Positions 49,758 through 62,114 of a DNA stretch of 64,000 nucleotides are shown here, piece after piece (position 1 is the stretch's first letter; every line of letters begins with the position of its first letter). Origin of the DNA: Siniperca chuatsi (taxonomy: Eukaryota > Chordata > Actinopteri > Centrarchiformes > Sinipercidae); the NCBI RefSeq assembly GCF_020085105.1, contig NC_058052.1, positions 7,859,733-7,923,732 of the forward strand, in the 5' to 3' direction. A program made the translations under genes and the position numbers. A model generated the notes under the pieces. It saw only the letters and a list, made by a program, of their open reading frames with translations, was not told the DNA's origin and made no database searches.

Positions 49758-50072
49758 AGTTCAATATTTTGGGAAATACACTCATTCACTTTTTTGCTCA
49801 GAGTTAGATGAGACTTTCTTATATGGGGAAACAGCTATCCGGGTACAGGACGTCACAAATGCAATTTTTTTTTGCTTTAGAGGGGCTGCTAGGCAGATTT
49901 TGTTACCTTTAGACAGAGCCAGGTTTGCTGTTTGCCCGTTTCCAGTCTTAATGCTAAGCTAAGCTAACTGTAGCTTCATATTTAGCATACACATTCGAGA
50001 GTGGTGTCAATTGTCTCATCTACTTCTCAGCAAACAAGCAAATAAGCGTATCTTCCAAAATGTCGAACTATA
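49758..50072. mobile_element. MITE-like element with about 57-bp inverted arms
   Basis: The left arm (49758-49814) reads AGTTCAATATTTTGGGAAAT and ends GAGTTAGATGAGAC. The right arm (50013-50070) is its inverted, about 75-80% identical copy, from GTCTCATCTACTTCTCAGCA to CCAAAATGTCGAACT. The body contains TTTCCAGTCTTAATGCTAAG and CTGTAGCTTCATATTTAGCA. This is a very abundant teleost element without coding content. Confidence 0.8.
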
Positions 50073-50460
50073 TTATTAAGTGTCTAAAACATCTCTGAAC
50101 GTCCTAAACAGGTGAAATAATGGTCACTAATTACTTTGAAAATGCTTTAGTTAATAGTAGCTAGGTCTGGTCCCTCCATCACGTAATAATGTGGTTAATA
50201 TGGAATGTTGGCTTTCTAAAATTAGGCTTAAAGTCAAGATTGTCTGGCACATTAATTGATGGTTACAAGATGTCAATCACCAACAGAGCTGTTAGCTGAT
50301 ATCAAGCCAAAAGGAAGAGTGCGCTCTCTAGATTTACTGGATTCACTACAATGTAAAGGAAAGGATCAGTCTTAACAAATCTACAGTGTATGTTGGTATG
50401 ATTAATAACTCTGTTAAAGGGGGAATTCCAAATCTTTTACACATTCAGTTTATTTGTCAC

Positions 50461-51206
50461 CAGTGTTGCACAGTAACGCATTATTTAGCAACGCGTAACA
50501 GTAATGTGATCACTTTTTCCCGTAAAGAGTAGTATAAGAGCTTGCAATTTGAAATTCAGTTATTAAATTACGGGTACTAAACCCAGTAATGCTCCGTTAC
50601 TTTGATAATTTGGGAGTCGACTTGTGCACTGTCTTGATGGAGGGTTGCTCTCTGTATTCAGGGGCGAGACTAGCCTGGTCCGGGACATGTTAGCTTGGCA
50701 AAGTGGCTAGAGGTGTGGGGAGGCAGTTAGCGTCTTTCAAAAGAGGAGAAATGTTCCTGGTAACTCCAGAGTTGTATTTAAATGTGTGTTCTTAGCTGGC
50801 TTGATAACATTACCCATTAGATTACATTTGGGAGTCACCTGGGTTTGGTCAGAGTTGGAGATGTGTGAACCCCGTGGCCTCACGGACAGGACTACTGCAG
50901 TGCTGCTGCATGCTGTCACTTGGGCTAAGCTAGCTGTTGATGGTCAGCTAAGACCTCTAAAACGTAGGTTTTCGTTTTCTATTTCTACACGGTAACTACA
51001 GAATGTGTGACGTGTAGGTGTAGGGGATTTTGGAGTTGTTTAAAGTCACATTTTTACGCAGCTGTGAGTAAACTAAAGTAAAGTAACAAGTAATGTGACA
51101 AATTACTTTTGCTATTGAGTAACTAGCAAAGTAATGTAATTACTTTTTCAATGAGTAATATGTAATGAGCAATTAATTACATTTTTCAAGTAACTTGCCC
51201 AACACA
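50461..51206. mobile_element. Non-autonomous element with 'CAGTGTTG' ends
   Basis: The left end is CAGTGTTGCACAGTAACGCA. The right end, CAAGTAACTTGCCCAACACA, is its approximate inverse. Such elements are frequent in fish, usually with CAGTGTTGGGCAAGTTAC ends. There is no transposase. Confidence 0.65.
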
Positions 51207-51470
51207 GCTCTTAAAAGCTAGGGTAGGTAACGTTGGAGAATTTATCGAGACACAGCTACATTTTGAAAGTATCCAGCTAAACAAATCCCACCCCCTTCCT
51301 TCAGGCCTCCCTCCAAAGCCATTCCCCCAAAACACAGTTTCATGCGCAATGAGTGCTCGGGCAGAGTGCGCGCAGGTAGGCAGGCAGGCCAGCCAATCAT
51401 TTAATTCGGGCCGAATGACTTTATGGAAGTGCAATACTTAAAATCATTGAAGTGCCCCTTTAATGACAAT
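51207..51470. repeat. Fish interspersed repeat fragment
   Basis: The segment from AAAAGCTAGGGTAGGTAACG to TTGAAGTGCCCCTTTAATG resembles a high-copy teleost element. It abuts the previous element directly. Recognition is from memory of similar fish introns. Confidence 0.45.
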
Positions 51471-51984
51471 AAATGGGAGATAATGTAATTGAGATGTGGA
51501 TTAGAATTGTGATGCATTAGTGATCACACAACCTTAACTCTTTACAAAATCAACTGTGTGTTCAAGAAAAAAAAATCCTTGTGAAATGTAAATCTAAACA
51601 AAATATAGATATAGATAGAGAAACAGGAAAACCAGCTCATCCCTATTTCCTGTCAAAGCGTGAAGCTGCACAAACCACAAACATAAAGCTATAGCTGGCA
51701 GACACTTCATAATAATGTTGATTTGCATTACAGTCACATATACAGAAAACGAACACCTCTAAATTATGTGTGCAGTGTAGACTGCAGATTGTATTTAATA
51801 TGTACTTCCTGAGCAAATTAGCATGGGTTATGTTAGTCATAATGGATCTATTGTACCTGCCATAGTTTTTTATACAGTTAAATATGAAACATTAGTGCAG
51901 AAAATCCTTACTTTCCTAAATATTTTCTATGTTTGGTCCCTTTCTTTGCCCTTCATGACAGAAAAACAGAGTGTGTGGGCTGAA

Positions 51985-51986
<2 letters not shown>

Positions 51987-52022
<36 letters not shown>
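51987..52022. repeat. (CA)n microsatellite
   Basis: 18 uninterrupted dinucleotides. Confidence 0.97.
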
Positions 52023-52025
<3 letters not shown>

Positions 52026-53497
52026 GAGTCAGTGAGAAAGCAAGAGGACAATGCAAGAGCTCACTACCCAGAGTTAGAAAACCACTCATCTAAATCAGGG
52101 AAATTATGATAATGGGCATCTCATTATTCTCCAACTCACTGCGAATCAGTCACTGACATCACATCATTATAGACATATTCATATAAACAGATTGGATGGC
52201 ATAAAGAGGAAGCTGACACCTTCAAAACTTTCTCATCTGCTTTTTCTAATGTCTCCTCGTGTGTTTGTGTGTAAGACAGGAAGCGCAGGTCTCAGGAAGG
52301 GGTTGCAGGGGGTCATGGTGGTTGCCATTCGGGACAGGGGCGCTGCATGGCCAAAAGTAGGACTCCCTGATTCTTTGATTGTCCTGTGAAAATATTTTGA
52401 GTGAGTAAATTCTAAATTATTTTGGGTCAAGTAAAAATCTCAGAACCCAACAGTAATCTTCATAGTGAAACATCAACTAGACTGAGTTAAACAGTCTAAG
52501 ACTGCTATAGACTGATACTTAAAAAATACCCATAGGTATTACTTGTGTAATGAGTGAGCTTTGGCAAGCAAAAATCCTGAGGACGTCTGACCGTTGCAGC
52601 AGACAGTTAATCAATCCAAGTGCTTGTCTTTTTTTCTGTTTTGGGGAAAAAATATGGGAGGCCAGCCTAATCAGCAGAGGAAACAGATCTCAGGGGGTGT
52701 CGGGCACCAGGAAAATGGATTTAGGTTGTGAAAAACCACGATTACCACGAGCTGCTCTGGATTCAGCCATCTGGAGATGCCTGCTCCAAAAGCCGGTAAA
52801 GTTCGCTCAACTGGGGCCCAACTAGGAAACAGGTTTACACCTCCTTAACAGACAGCCAGCACTCCAAGAAGGGAGGGATGTTTGTTCTACACAGTGAGCT
52901 GTGTTGTAGTACTTACCATTTTCATTCATGTAAACTGACATTGTTGCAGTTACGCTGACTGTTAAACACTTTTTTAAGACGCTAAATTTTCTGAAATGAA
53001 ATATTTTTTGTTGCTTTTGATGCCATGTAAGACAATCAGAAAATCTCCTCTATGGAAGAGTGTTATTTTGAACCCTCAAATTAACCGTCTTTTTCTCCCA
53101 AGTTATCCAAGATTTCCAATTTCCTTCCTGTCTATCTTCAGGAATGACATCCATTGTTTTTTAATCTCTGTCTTAACATTTCCAATTACTGTAGTCTTTA
53201 CCAACTGGCCATTAACTTGTATGTCACCAGCCCACTCATCCAAAAGAATAAGATACACATTTCGCTGATGCAAATACCTAAAGCTTAAAGTGATGCCACT
53301 CAAACTCACATATATAAACAAAAAAGAAAGAAAGAAAAGCTAAAATACAATTCCAAATAAAATACAAAATAAATTTAAAAAAAACATTACAAAAAAGGGA
53401 TAAATTCATTATTTTTATGTAATTATTGTAATTGTTTGGCACTGTATTCATCTTCATCAGCACCGTAGGCATGACTAATCTCTCATTTTATACTGTT

Positions 53498-56400
53498 TTA
53501 TTTCTCTTTAAATAAACAGATTCCATGTAATTTTCTATATGACCGTATGACAGAATTTGTTTTGTTACTTGTGGCTTTGGTTAGACCGGAATTTGGCACA
53601 AATGATTTAGGCTTAAAGGTGTTTTTCTTGGAGAGGATAAATTGTGAATGAATGATCTCATGGTAAATCTCTGTGAGGAGTTGCCTGTGCATTGTTCGGT
53701 CAAGATTCAAAGTAGTAGGATTCAAAACCTGCTGGTCTGACATCAGACACCTGCCTAAATAATAATAATTAATATGCCTGTTAAAATAAATACTGGCTGA
53801 AAGATTTATCAAACATTTTAAATTATTCGTTACAAGTGTAACCCACTGTAGTCTTGGTATTAATGTTGATTACTTTGAGTTGTGTTTAATTTAAGTTGTG
53901 TTTAATTTAAATAGCAGTAAAATAAGTAAAATAATAATAACACATCTGTATGTTGAAGTCAGAATAATAACCTGAGGCATGATGTCAGAGAAATGAATTA
54001 GAACGCCCTCCAGTGGACATTCATGATAGTTCTTGTCCTGTGTCTAATACCCATATAAAAATAATGTGTATTGTGGATATGCGTAGTGGTGGGAGAAGCT
54101 CAGTGTGCAACAGTGGATACAAGAGAATATTAAGAGAACAGAAAAATTAAAAAAACTAAGGAAGATGACAGATTTATTAAACAATTGCTAGCAATGACTG
54201 ATCACACACACTTTAACGATAGGCCTACTGAGTGACCAACGTCAGGTAATGGTTTATTTTGCTGCCTAAGTGGCTTCAAAAGTTACTTTGAAGACTCACC
54301 CAGAGGAGTGTGCAGGGCTGGAGACAGCTGGCACAGAGACTGCAGCATCAGCAGCAGAGTAAGCATAGACAGCCTTGCCTGTATATCCAGGGATGGTGGT
54401 TCGGCTGGCACAAATCAGAGGTTTACACATTATTTATCAGAAAATGTTACAGGAGGCTGAGTATCACCATGTGAGAGGAATTTCAAAGGTAACAGCTGTT
54501 TCAGAATCTGCTTTAGTAACCCAAAGTGTGATAAAAAAAAAATATATATATATACATATCATGCTGAACAAATAGAGCTCTAGAGATCCACAGTGAATGT
54601 GTGTGTGTGGGATAAAGGTGTGTCTTACCGCGCTGTAGGCACGTACGGTGGCACGATGCTTCTCTTCAGGGTCAGTGGGTGGAAGTCTTCATCCATGTTG
54701 TCAATGTTATCCATGTTCTCAGAGCCGATCGTCCCACTGCAAATACATGAGAGCACAGCTCTAATAAAATATGAATGGGAATTGGATTCATGAACTCATA
54801 CTAACATATATGTAAGACATTTGTGGTGACCTCTCGGACATGAAGTACTCACGTGTACAGAGGGATTTGACCTGACCTCAGACATCCACTGCAGCTGGAG
54901 AAAGAGATGTTGCCTTAAAGCTGGTGATCATCATTAAAGTAACTGCTCTTAAGACGGAAGTCACTGGTTGTTTGGAACTTACAATGATATGGGTTTCTTG
55001 GCATCATTCCTCGATCGAAACTGCTGTCTGTTCCACTCAGCCCCAATAGACTTGGAAAGTACAAGTAACAACAGATCTTTTAGCAGAATTGATCACATTT
55101 GTCACATTTGTTAAGAAACTCAGTTCTTATAACCCTATACACCCTCACTTGACTACATAAACACACACACACACACACAGGTAGACATGTATGAAATGAG
55201 AGAAAGTAATGTAGAAAAATTACATCTGACACATTTATCCCCTTCACTAACACCAAATATAAAACAAACACACTTCTCTGTGTAGGTTAGCAGGAAAACT
55301 GTTTTTTATTTTTGCAGTAATTACATTCAGGTAACCCAGGATATTAAATGACTTCCTTGAAAACCACCACTGCGTAATTACTTCAGCACAGCAGTTCTAC
55401 TCTTGTTTCAGCCATGTTATATTTGCTCCTCTTTCCAGAGTAATCAGCTATTAAAAATTCCAATTTCCTCCTAGAGTGTAAACCTCTAGGAGACCACAGC
55501 TGGAGAAAAGGAAAACCACTGAGCTCCAGCCTTGACACTGTTTGTTCTCCATGGCTCACCTGCCACAGCTGAGGTCGACTACTGTAGCGCGTCGACGAGG
55601 GCCGCTCACTCACTGGGTCCACCATTTTCTCCAGGGTTGTTTCTGGTGCCTTCAAGCGCTGGGGTAACTTTGTATCCCAACCAACTTCCTCATAACTCCT
55701 GCACAGAAACAGGAAATTGAGGCCATAAAACATCAGTACCAAGTGCCTTGAGTGTAATTGATTAACTTGATTCCCAAAAGTTATCAGGTCTAATTTGAAT
55801 TCTTAAACAGCCCCCTTCACTGCACAAAGTATATTAGAGAGCTTATTAACTGGGGAGCTAATTCTTCCCCGAGGTTTTAAGCAAGGCTACAGTCCATCTA
55901 CATGATTTCTTTGAGCAGCAATTAACACAACAAGAGGACACGCTGTTCCCTGATGACATCACTGGAGCACAAAATCAAACCTATTCACTCTCAATAACCC
56001 TCAAAGCAAAATGACATAGTGTGTGAACTGTAGATAATGAATTGTGTGGGAGGTGAGCTTGTTTAGCTTTATTATTATTGAAAAGAGACAATTAAAGGTC
56101 ACTGTCTTCTGACCTCTGGGTTGCAGAAGTGTATCTGAAGCGTTGAACTGCTGGTGATTTGTCTGTCCACTGTCTCAGATCAGAAGGGAAGCCATCCTTA
56201 AAAAACAATATTCATAGTTTTATAAAATTATCAGTGGTTTTATTTTGTGTCCATTTGAAAACCAGGCAGCAACTGCCAAAAAACAAATAGGATATTAGGA
56301 TGCAAGATGCTAAATGGTCATTAATTCTTGGTCAGTAATTAGTGTTGATATTTTTCTGTTTTCCTTTCTTTTTCTTTCTCTCTTTGTCTTATATAAATAC

Positions 56401-59400
56401 TTTATTATTATTCAACATAAAGATTATGTTTTTGAATGTTTATTCTCAGAAGACCATTAGTTTTTAATATGAACAGCATCATGCCCAATGATCTTAAAAA
56501 TGACCTCTGATACTTGTAAGTCTGTAATGACTCCAGATCTGACACCAGTCTGGTGAACTAAATGCTTTGAACTAAATGCTAACATCAGCATGCTAACATA
56601 CTCATAGTGACAATGCTAACATGCTGATGTTTATCAGGTATGCGTTTACCATGTTCACCATCTTAGTTTAGCGTGTTAGCATGCTAACATTAGTTTTGCA
56701 TAGACCAAAGTATTGGACAAAGTCCATTTTTGGCCTGATGATGGCACTGGATGAAAAGTGAAGGGATCACCAAAGTTATTACAATTCATCCTGAGGGGCC
56801 ATGAATGTGTACTGTAGTGGCAATTTCTTCGGAATAAAGAAACACTCAAGGCAATCACTTGTCTTTCTGTTGGTTTACTTCAAGCATCTGCAGACGGACT
56901 CACAGCAGCAAAAACATACATCAGTATAATCTGCTCTGAATGAGTACAGAGGAAAAAGAGCATCAGTTATTTATCCAGTCTTCAGGGTCAGGCTCCGCAA
57001 CCCGGAGAGAAGAGTGTCCCTGAAGTCTGGACATAACTGTCGCTAGGATGTTTTGTATTTCTATGTCATCATTATCAGTGTACTGTTCTCATCTCGCACA
57101 CCAAACAACCATACACAAATGAAGTATTGACGCCAAACAATTCTAATAACATCTGTATGTTATTATATCAGAGAGTCCGTTTGTTCTTGCCATTACAGTA
57201 CCAAGTTTCATGGCAATCCAGTTGTTGAGACATTTCCCTAAAAAACCACAACATTGAACAATGAATCAAGAGATCATTAAAGTCATTAGGATTGATTCTC
57301 AGGGAACCATGAATGTCTGCACCAAATTTCATGGCAATCCATCCAATTTCTGACTGACTGACCAACTGGCTAACAATACCATCCCTTGAGCTACGCTGCT
57401 AGCGTGCCTAAAAACACAAAATGCCAGGATGTTGTCTAAAAGACTAATGCAAAACAAAAGTAAAGACAAAAATCTAGATATACTCTGGTATGAGTCAGTC
57501 AGACAATTTGATGTTTTTAGGCATTAACAAGTAGTATTGTGTTCACCACTTTCCTCCCACGTCTCAAACTGCTTAAATACAGGCATCAATCAAGCCTCCA
57601 TTCACTAGACAACACTTTAAACTCTTCACTACAGCTGAGTACTGTAAAGCTTCTCCTAAACCATAAAAATCTACGTCAAGGTAATCATGATTACTTCAAT
57701 TAGCAGACTCTCAAACTAAATAATAAACCATGATTATGTTCTCAAAGTGAGCACCTGCCCACATAAGAGTGGGTTAATGTGTGGTGAGACCCAAACAGAG
57801 GTATGTGTTTATGGATTACTCTTTCATATTTAATGTGTTTTTGTTATGATAGTGAAGCGATTACTTCACCAGTGATGATATGTAATAATAACTCATTTGT
57901 CTAGTATCCAAGCCAGCATTTACTCAACCAAATGTTTGCGGTGTCTGCACTGCAGTAGATTGAATGTATAAATTAATGAGTGTTTATGTGCGCAGAGAGT
58001 TAAACAGGAAAAATTAAGGAAAATGAGAGCAAAAATCAGTTGGGAATATGAATACTACAGTACATAAATTCAGTAGGAAAGCCAATTCAGTCATCACCCA
58101 CCTGAGGTCCAGTGTGTTTATCAGGGAAGCTGCTGTGCGAAGTTGCTTTAGTTGAGGTCTTCAGTGAGTGTGGTTGAACTTTAACAGGATGGGTTGAACC
58201 TTAGGATTACACAACAACAATAAAGTCTCTGGGAGGCTGGCAAACTATAAGTATGCACAGTAGCAACTGCTCTCAAGGCCAGATTGGCCCTGGGGCAAAA
58301 CTCAGCCACGTGCCTCTATTGATCCCCACAGTCTTCCCACTCTGTGAATTGTATCTGAATCCTGTTGCCTTTAAGTACCCATGAGATACAGAGCGCACAG
58401 CAGACTGCAAATGATAGCTTAATAATACAGTATTTTCCCTAGAGACACAGATACCAACTAGCAATCCTGTTCTACTCTGTTTCTACTGGCCCAGGTTTGT
58501 TGTGTTTCAGTTTGTTTGTGATAATTTGACTACATAGAAATGTATGCAACGTGTAAGCTCAGTATCAACTGAAATAGTAAATATTCTGTCCTTGCAATGA
58601 GTTGTCCTTATCAAAGCTAGACAGTTAGCTAACAGTGTGAAATCCTCCAATAAACACAAGGCCAAACCTTTCTTGGACATTTCTGTAAAACTGCAATAAA
58701 AGCGCGAAAGGCTAACAGAAATCGAATAAAACAAATATACATTATACTGACACCATGACACCATACTAACAACTTTTAGAAACAGAAAATGCTGATTCTC
58801 ATGGCTAGCAGTACTAGCTAATCACCAGCTTACAGCTAGCCTATGTTCAATATGTGACACAATTTGCAGCAAAACAAAATACAGCACCTATATTCTGCTA
58901 ACCGTATCTAATATTTATAGATTATATATTTTTACCTTTAATTCAACTTATTTTGTTTTAAATTTTTAAGGGTAACTTAACACCTCTTTGTTTTTGCTGA
59001 CCTCCAGTGGTTTAACCTCTCACAATGCTGAGACGGTGTTGATGTGATGTGTGTGATTAAAGTGCAACCGAGCAAATTTCTGAGCACACTTAACAGACTT
59101 GAAACTTTCAACCTGAGTGGGTAGTGGAGTACTGCTTTTCAGCTTGGTGTTGAGCTACTTTTTGAACATTTTCTATTTTGTATATGATGTGTTCATGTGC
59201 TTTGTGTTTTTATCTTGTCTTTTGTGTTTCACTGCTGCACAAAAAATTGCCCTTGGGTCAAACTGATTGATTGAGACAATAACTTTCTTGATTAATCGAT
59301 TAATCGTTTGGTCTATAAAATGTTCAAAAATAGTGAAAAACGCCTTCCGAGAGCCGAGGGTGACCTATTCAGACTGCTCATTTTGTCCAAATCTCAAAGA

Positions 59401-60016
59401 TATTCAATTTACTATCATAAGACAAAGGAAAGTTTAGTTTCAGTTTATTTTGTGCCCCTGAGTATTTGGGTCCCTGGGGCATTTGCCCTGTAGATAAGCC
59501 AGCTTTGACTACAATAGATACACTGTCCCACTTCATAACTCTGACCTACACAGCATCTGATATGTAAATATTATCTCCTGTTATTTTACCATGGAGTCTT
59601 GCTCTCAGAACTGCATCAGGGATCCTCCTGGAGTTCCAGGCCTTGTCTTCGCTCAGGTCTTCACAGATACCAGAGGGGTTTGGGGCTGTTTGTGGTCTCT
59701 CTCTGAAACCTGGAGGGACCCACAGAGCAGAGGCCACATGATGGAAATCTATAAATTTCTGTCGACCTTTGACCCCCAGGTCCACCTCCGCTCCGGCACT
59801 CAGCTGACCGCAGCAAGGATCCAGCAGGGGAACGTCATCTCGTAAAGGAGCCAGGGTGACGTGCTCAGCAGGGGGTAGAAATCTAGCAAAAGGAGAGTTT
59901 GCACGTCCAGCTTCCAGTCCATTTCTACCACCAGCCCCGTACAGACTGGAGTTCAGCCGTCTGATGACATGCAGCTCTGCAGAGAACGGCTTGAAGGGAT
60001 CCAAAACTGCAGTCAT
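53498..60016 (-). CDS. SPATA48: SPATA48 (C7orf72)-like protein, nine coding exons
   Basis: The human orthologue is a testis-associated protein of unclear molecular role. Exons, 5' to 3': 59590-60016, 58102-58178, 56114-56196, 55560-55698, 54983-55050, 54853-54894, 54629-54736, 54300-54404, 53498-53750. They sum to 1302 nt with all phases closing, giving 433 aa (human about 438 as I recall). Readable landmarks are DPFKPFSAELHVIRRLNSS, GFPSDLRQWTDKSP, YEEVGWDTKLPQRLKAPETT, LEKMVDPVSERPSS, EWNRQQFRSRNDAKKPIS, SGQIPLYTGTIGSENMDNID, VPPYVPTAR and TTIPGYTGKAVYAYSAAD. The IPLYTG and IPGYTGK repeats and the ETTLEKMVDPVS block are the family hallmarks I rely on, together with the position next to IKZF1. 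The last exon (MHRQLLTEIYHEIIHSQF) is the least certain, chosen by phase and length. The start ATG at 60014-60016 may instead follow an upstream exon. No signal peptide or membrane segment was seen. Confidence 0.8.
54537..54556. repeat. A-run and (AT)n tract
   Basis: A short poly(A) run followed by ATATATATAT between SPATA48-like exons 7 and 8. Low complexity only. Confidence 0.7.
55160..55179. repeat. (CA)n microsatellite
   Basis: 10 dinucleotides, in the intron between SPATA48-like exons 4 and 5. Confidence 0.9.
56570..57420. repeat. Interrupted copy of the 'GCTAACATGCTAA' fish repeat
   Basis: The left part (56570-56811) carries TGCTAACATGCTGATGTTTA, GGCCTGATGATGGCACTGGA and GGGGCCATGAATGTG. 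The right part (57199-57420) resumes the family at CCAAGTTTCATGGCAATCCA and ends near GAGCTACGCTGCTAGCGTGC. Related copies in the window show the two parts belong together. Confidence 0.75.
56812..57198. mobile_element. 387-bp TA-flanked MITE nested in an older repeat
   Basis: The ends are CTGTAGTGGCAA (56812-56823) and TTGCCATTACAG (57187-57198), inverted copies with one mismatch. TA lies directly outside each end (56810-56811 and 57199-57200), as for Tc1/mariner-type elements. Removing the segment plus one TA restores the host repeat. There is no transposase frame. Confidence 0.75.
59265..59435. repeat. Fish interspersed repeat fragment ('GATTAATCGATTAATCG')
   Basis: TTGATTAATCGATTAATCGT, then TTGGTCTATAAAATGTTCAA and TCTCAAAGATATTCAATTTA are typical of a widespread teleost repeat. 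It lies between the SPATA48-like exons 1 and 2. Confidence 0.6.
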
Positions 60017-61237
60017 TATTGCCAGGGGAGAAACTCACAGAATGTGTCTATGTGTGTGTGTGTGTGGGTGACAGAGCAGGTCATAGATCTGCTGTCAGGC
60101 ATAATGATGCAGTGAGCGATGGTTGCCCAGAGACTGTCTTTGTTAGCTGCTCGGATCAAATTACTGACATGCAGAGAGGCAACATGGCTGTGGAGGTGTG
60201 TAGCTCCACATACCTTAGCACAACATTTGTGTGTGAACATTTATTCTATATTTGTTCTAATAAGGGAGAACATAATATAGAATAAATAATGGAGATATAA
60301 TAAACATCCCCTGGTATCTATTTTGGATGCCACACACCAATAATTCAGCTCAGGGGAGCATTCAAAAGCAATAATGTTTTCTCTGAGCTGCAATATTTTG
60401 GCAACCTACAACTACTAATTTATCACACTGACCAAATAAACATGTTTTGTCAGTCGTCAGGGGCAGCTATTGTCCCTGGAAAATTACTCCACACAAATGT
60501 GTTTTGGTGGCAAATAATAATGAGAAGACTTGGCCCTGCCTCAGGGTTTAGTGAACTGACCCTCCCAAGATAATGCTACATTACTTCTTGTGATGTGATG
60601 TGTGGGTTAGGAATTGTTTATTTTCTTTAAAAAAAAAAAAAAAATCCTCTCTATAGAAGATAGTAGCTGTCTGCTTTTCCTCCAAGTGACCACTAGATGG
60701 AGAAATAGAGCCTGTATTGTCAGATGGTGACACTAAAGACAGGCCTGTGCATGCTGCCCTGTCCCTTATAAATAAAATGACAGTCCACAAATATCACAGC
60801 AAAAGTCCCAGTAGTAGTATTATGATGATCCATTATGATATTAAAAATACCATTATAGTACAACAAGGTGACCATAAACCCAGTACTGAATACCTCCGAC
60901 ACACTAAAAGTCCCCGAAGAAATATTAAAATGATTTTTCTTTGTGCATGCAGCCTAAACAAGGTATTTTCTCAACCAGTAGTTGTGTTAGTTGACAGAGA
61001 ATCTTCAAATTTAAGCTGTGTTTTTAAAGTTGACAGTAAACTAAATGAAAATTATGTAAATCACATGGATGTAAAAAGTGTTTTTACAAAGGGTGTAAAA
61101 TGGTGAATGCGCTGGCTTGAAAGAGCTGTCTCATATTCACTGGAGCAAAAAAACACCAAATACTATGTGCCTCAGTGCCTATTAATTAGTTTGCTTGGGT
61201 TGTCTGAAATGTAATGTGCAAATAATATGCCACATAA

Positions 61238-61256
61238 ATATATATATATATATATA
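61238..61256. repeat. (TA)n tract
   Basis: About 9 TA dinucleotides, a short microsatellite. Confidence 0.9.
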
Positions 61257-62090
61257 GATAGGCACACATACTGAAACTACATATACATGCTTTATATAAT
61301 TAATAGCACCCTGGCTAGGTGGCATTTTCCTTGGGAGAGGATCCATGTTAATGTGTCAGTGGTGATGATGGTGATGCTTGCTGATAGATGATTTTTACTC
61401 AGACTGTCATTAGCGAATGTAAACACCCAAGAGCTGTTGAAAAGGATGTGTTAAAAATAGCCTAATTAGAGTTATTCTGATAACTGAGTGGTGAATATGC
61501 CCGACTCCCACACAATGTTCCTCCACAAAAGGAGAGCACAAATGACACTTGTGAGATCTTACGTGGGCTCCTTCTGAAATCGCTCTCCTATTAAAAAACA
61601 TACAATTTGTTGCATCAGTCTTAGGTCTCATGAGAGCTGTGCTGATTGTATATTCATACGTTTCTGATGAATGAGGTTATATAGGTCCAGATGTCCACGA
61701 TTTATTGCATTTGGAAGTTGTTAATTATTTCCACATCAGAAATTCCTCCATACACCATACTGTAATCCCCCAATGCTTTGTGTCCCAATTATTTCAAGGG
61801 TTTTCTGTTGTTGCAGGAATTTAAATACCAACCTCAGCCTGAGATGACTGTATTTTTCGCAGGGAATCAGATATTTCTGGAGTGAGGAGTCATTACCATC
61901 GGAGCAGCCCTTGTTACTGAATCCTGTGTTATTAGTCAGCTTGTCTGCCATTCTCTAGACTCCTCCACAGTCTCAGAAATTATTAAAATCTCACATTTCG
62001 CCCATGGTGCCAGGCCCAATGCGCAGCAGCCATTAATTTGCACAGGCTGCATTCTTCTGAGGGAAACTGTTTCTCTGGATTAAGAGGCAT

Positions 62091-62114
62091 TGTTGTTGTT
62101 GCTGCTGCTGCTGC
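62091..62114. repeat. Compound (GTT)n(GCT)n trinucleotide run
   Basis: Three to four TGT/GTT units followed directly by about five GCT units. It is not in a supported exon. Confidence 0.85.

Larger units (their letters stand above)
47062..53497. other. Region between the IKZF1 promoter and the SPATA48-like 3' end
   Basis: No exon was found. It holds a candidate haematopoietic enhancer (48290-48430) and three fish repeats (49758-50072, 50461-51206 and about 51207-51470). The rest is AT-rich DNA without visible structure. Confidence 0.5.

Noticed and set aside
54625-54627. TAA as the true stop of the SPATA48-like gene
   Set aside because: The next exon (54300-54404) continues in phase with TIPGYTGKAVY, a family hallmark, so the GT at 54628-54627 is read as a donor. 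The stop would be used only on intron retention.
60717-61106. 129-codon frame on the + strand
   Set aside because: It has AT-rich codon use, no domain and no promoter or splice context. It was regarded as chance.
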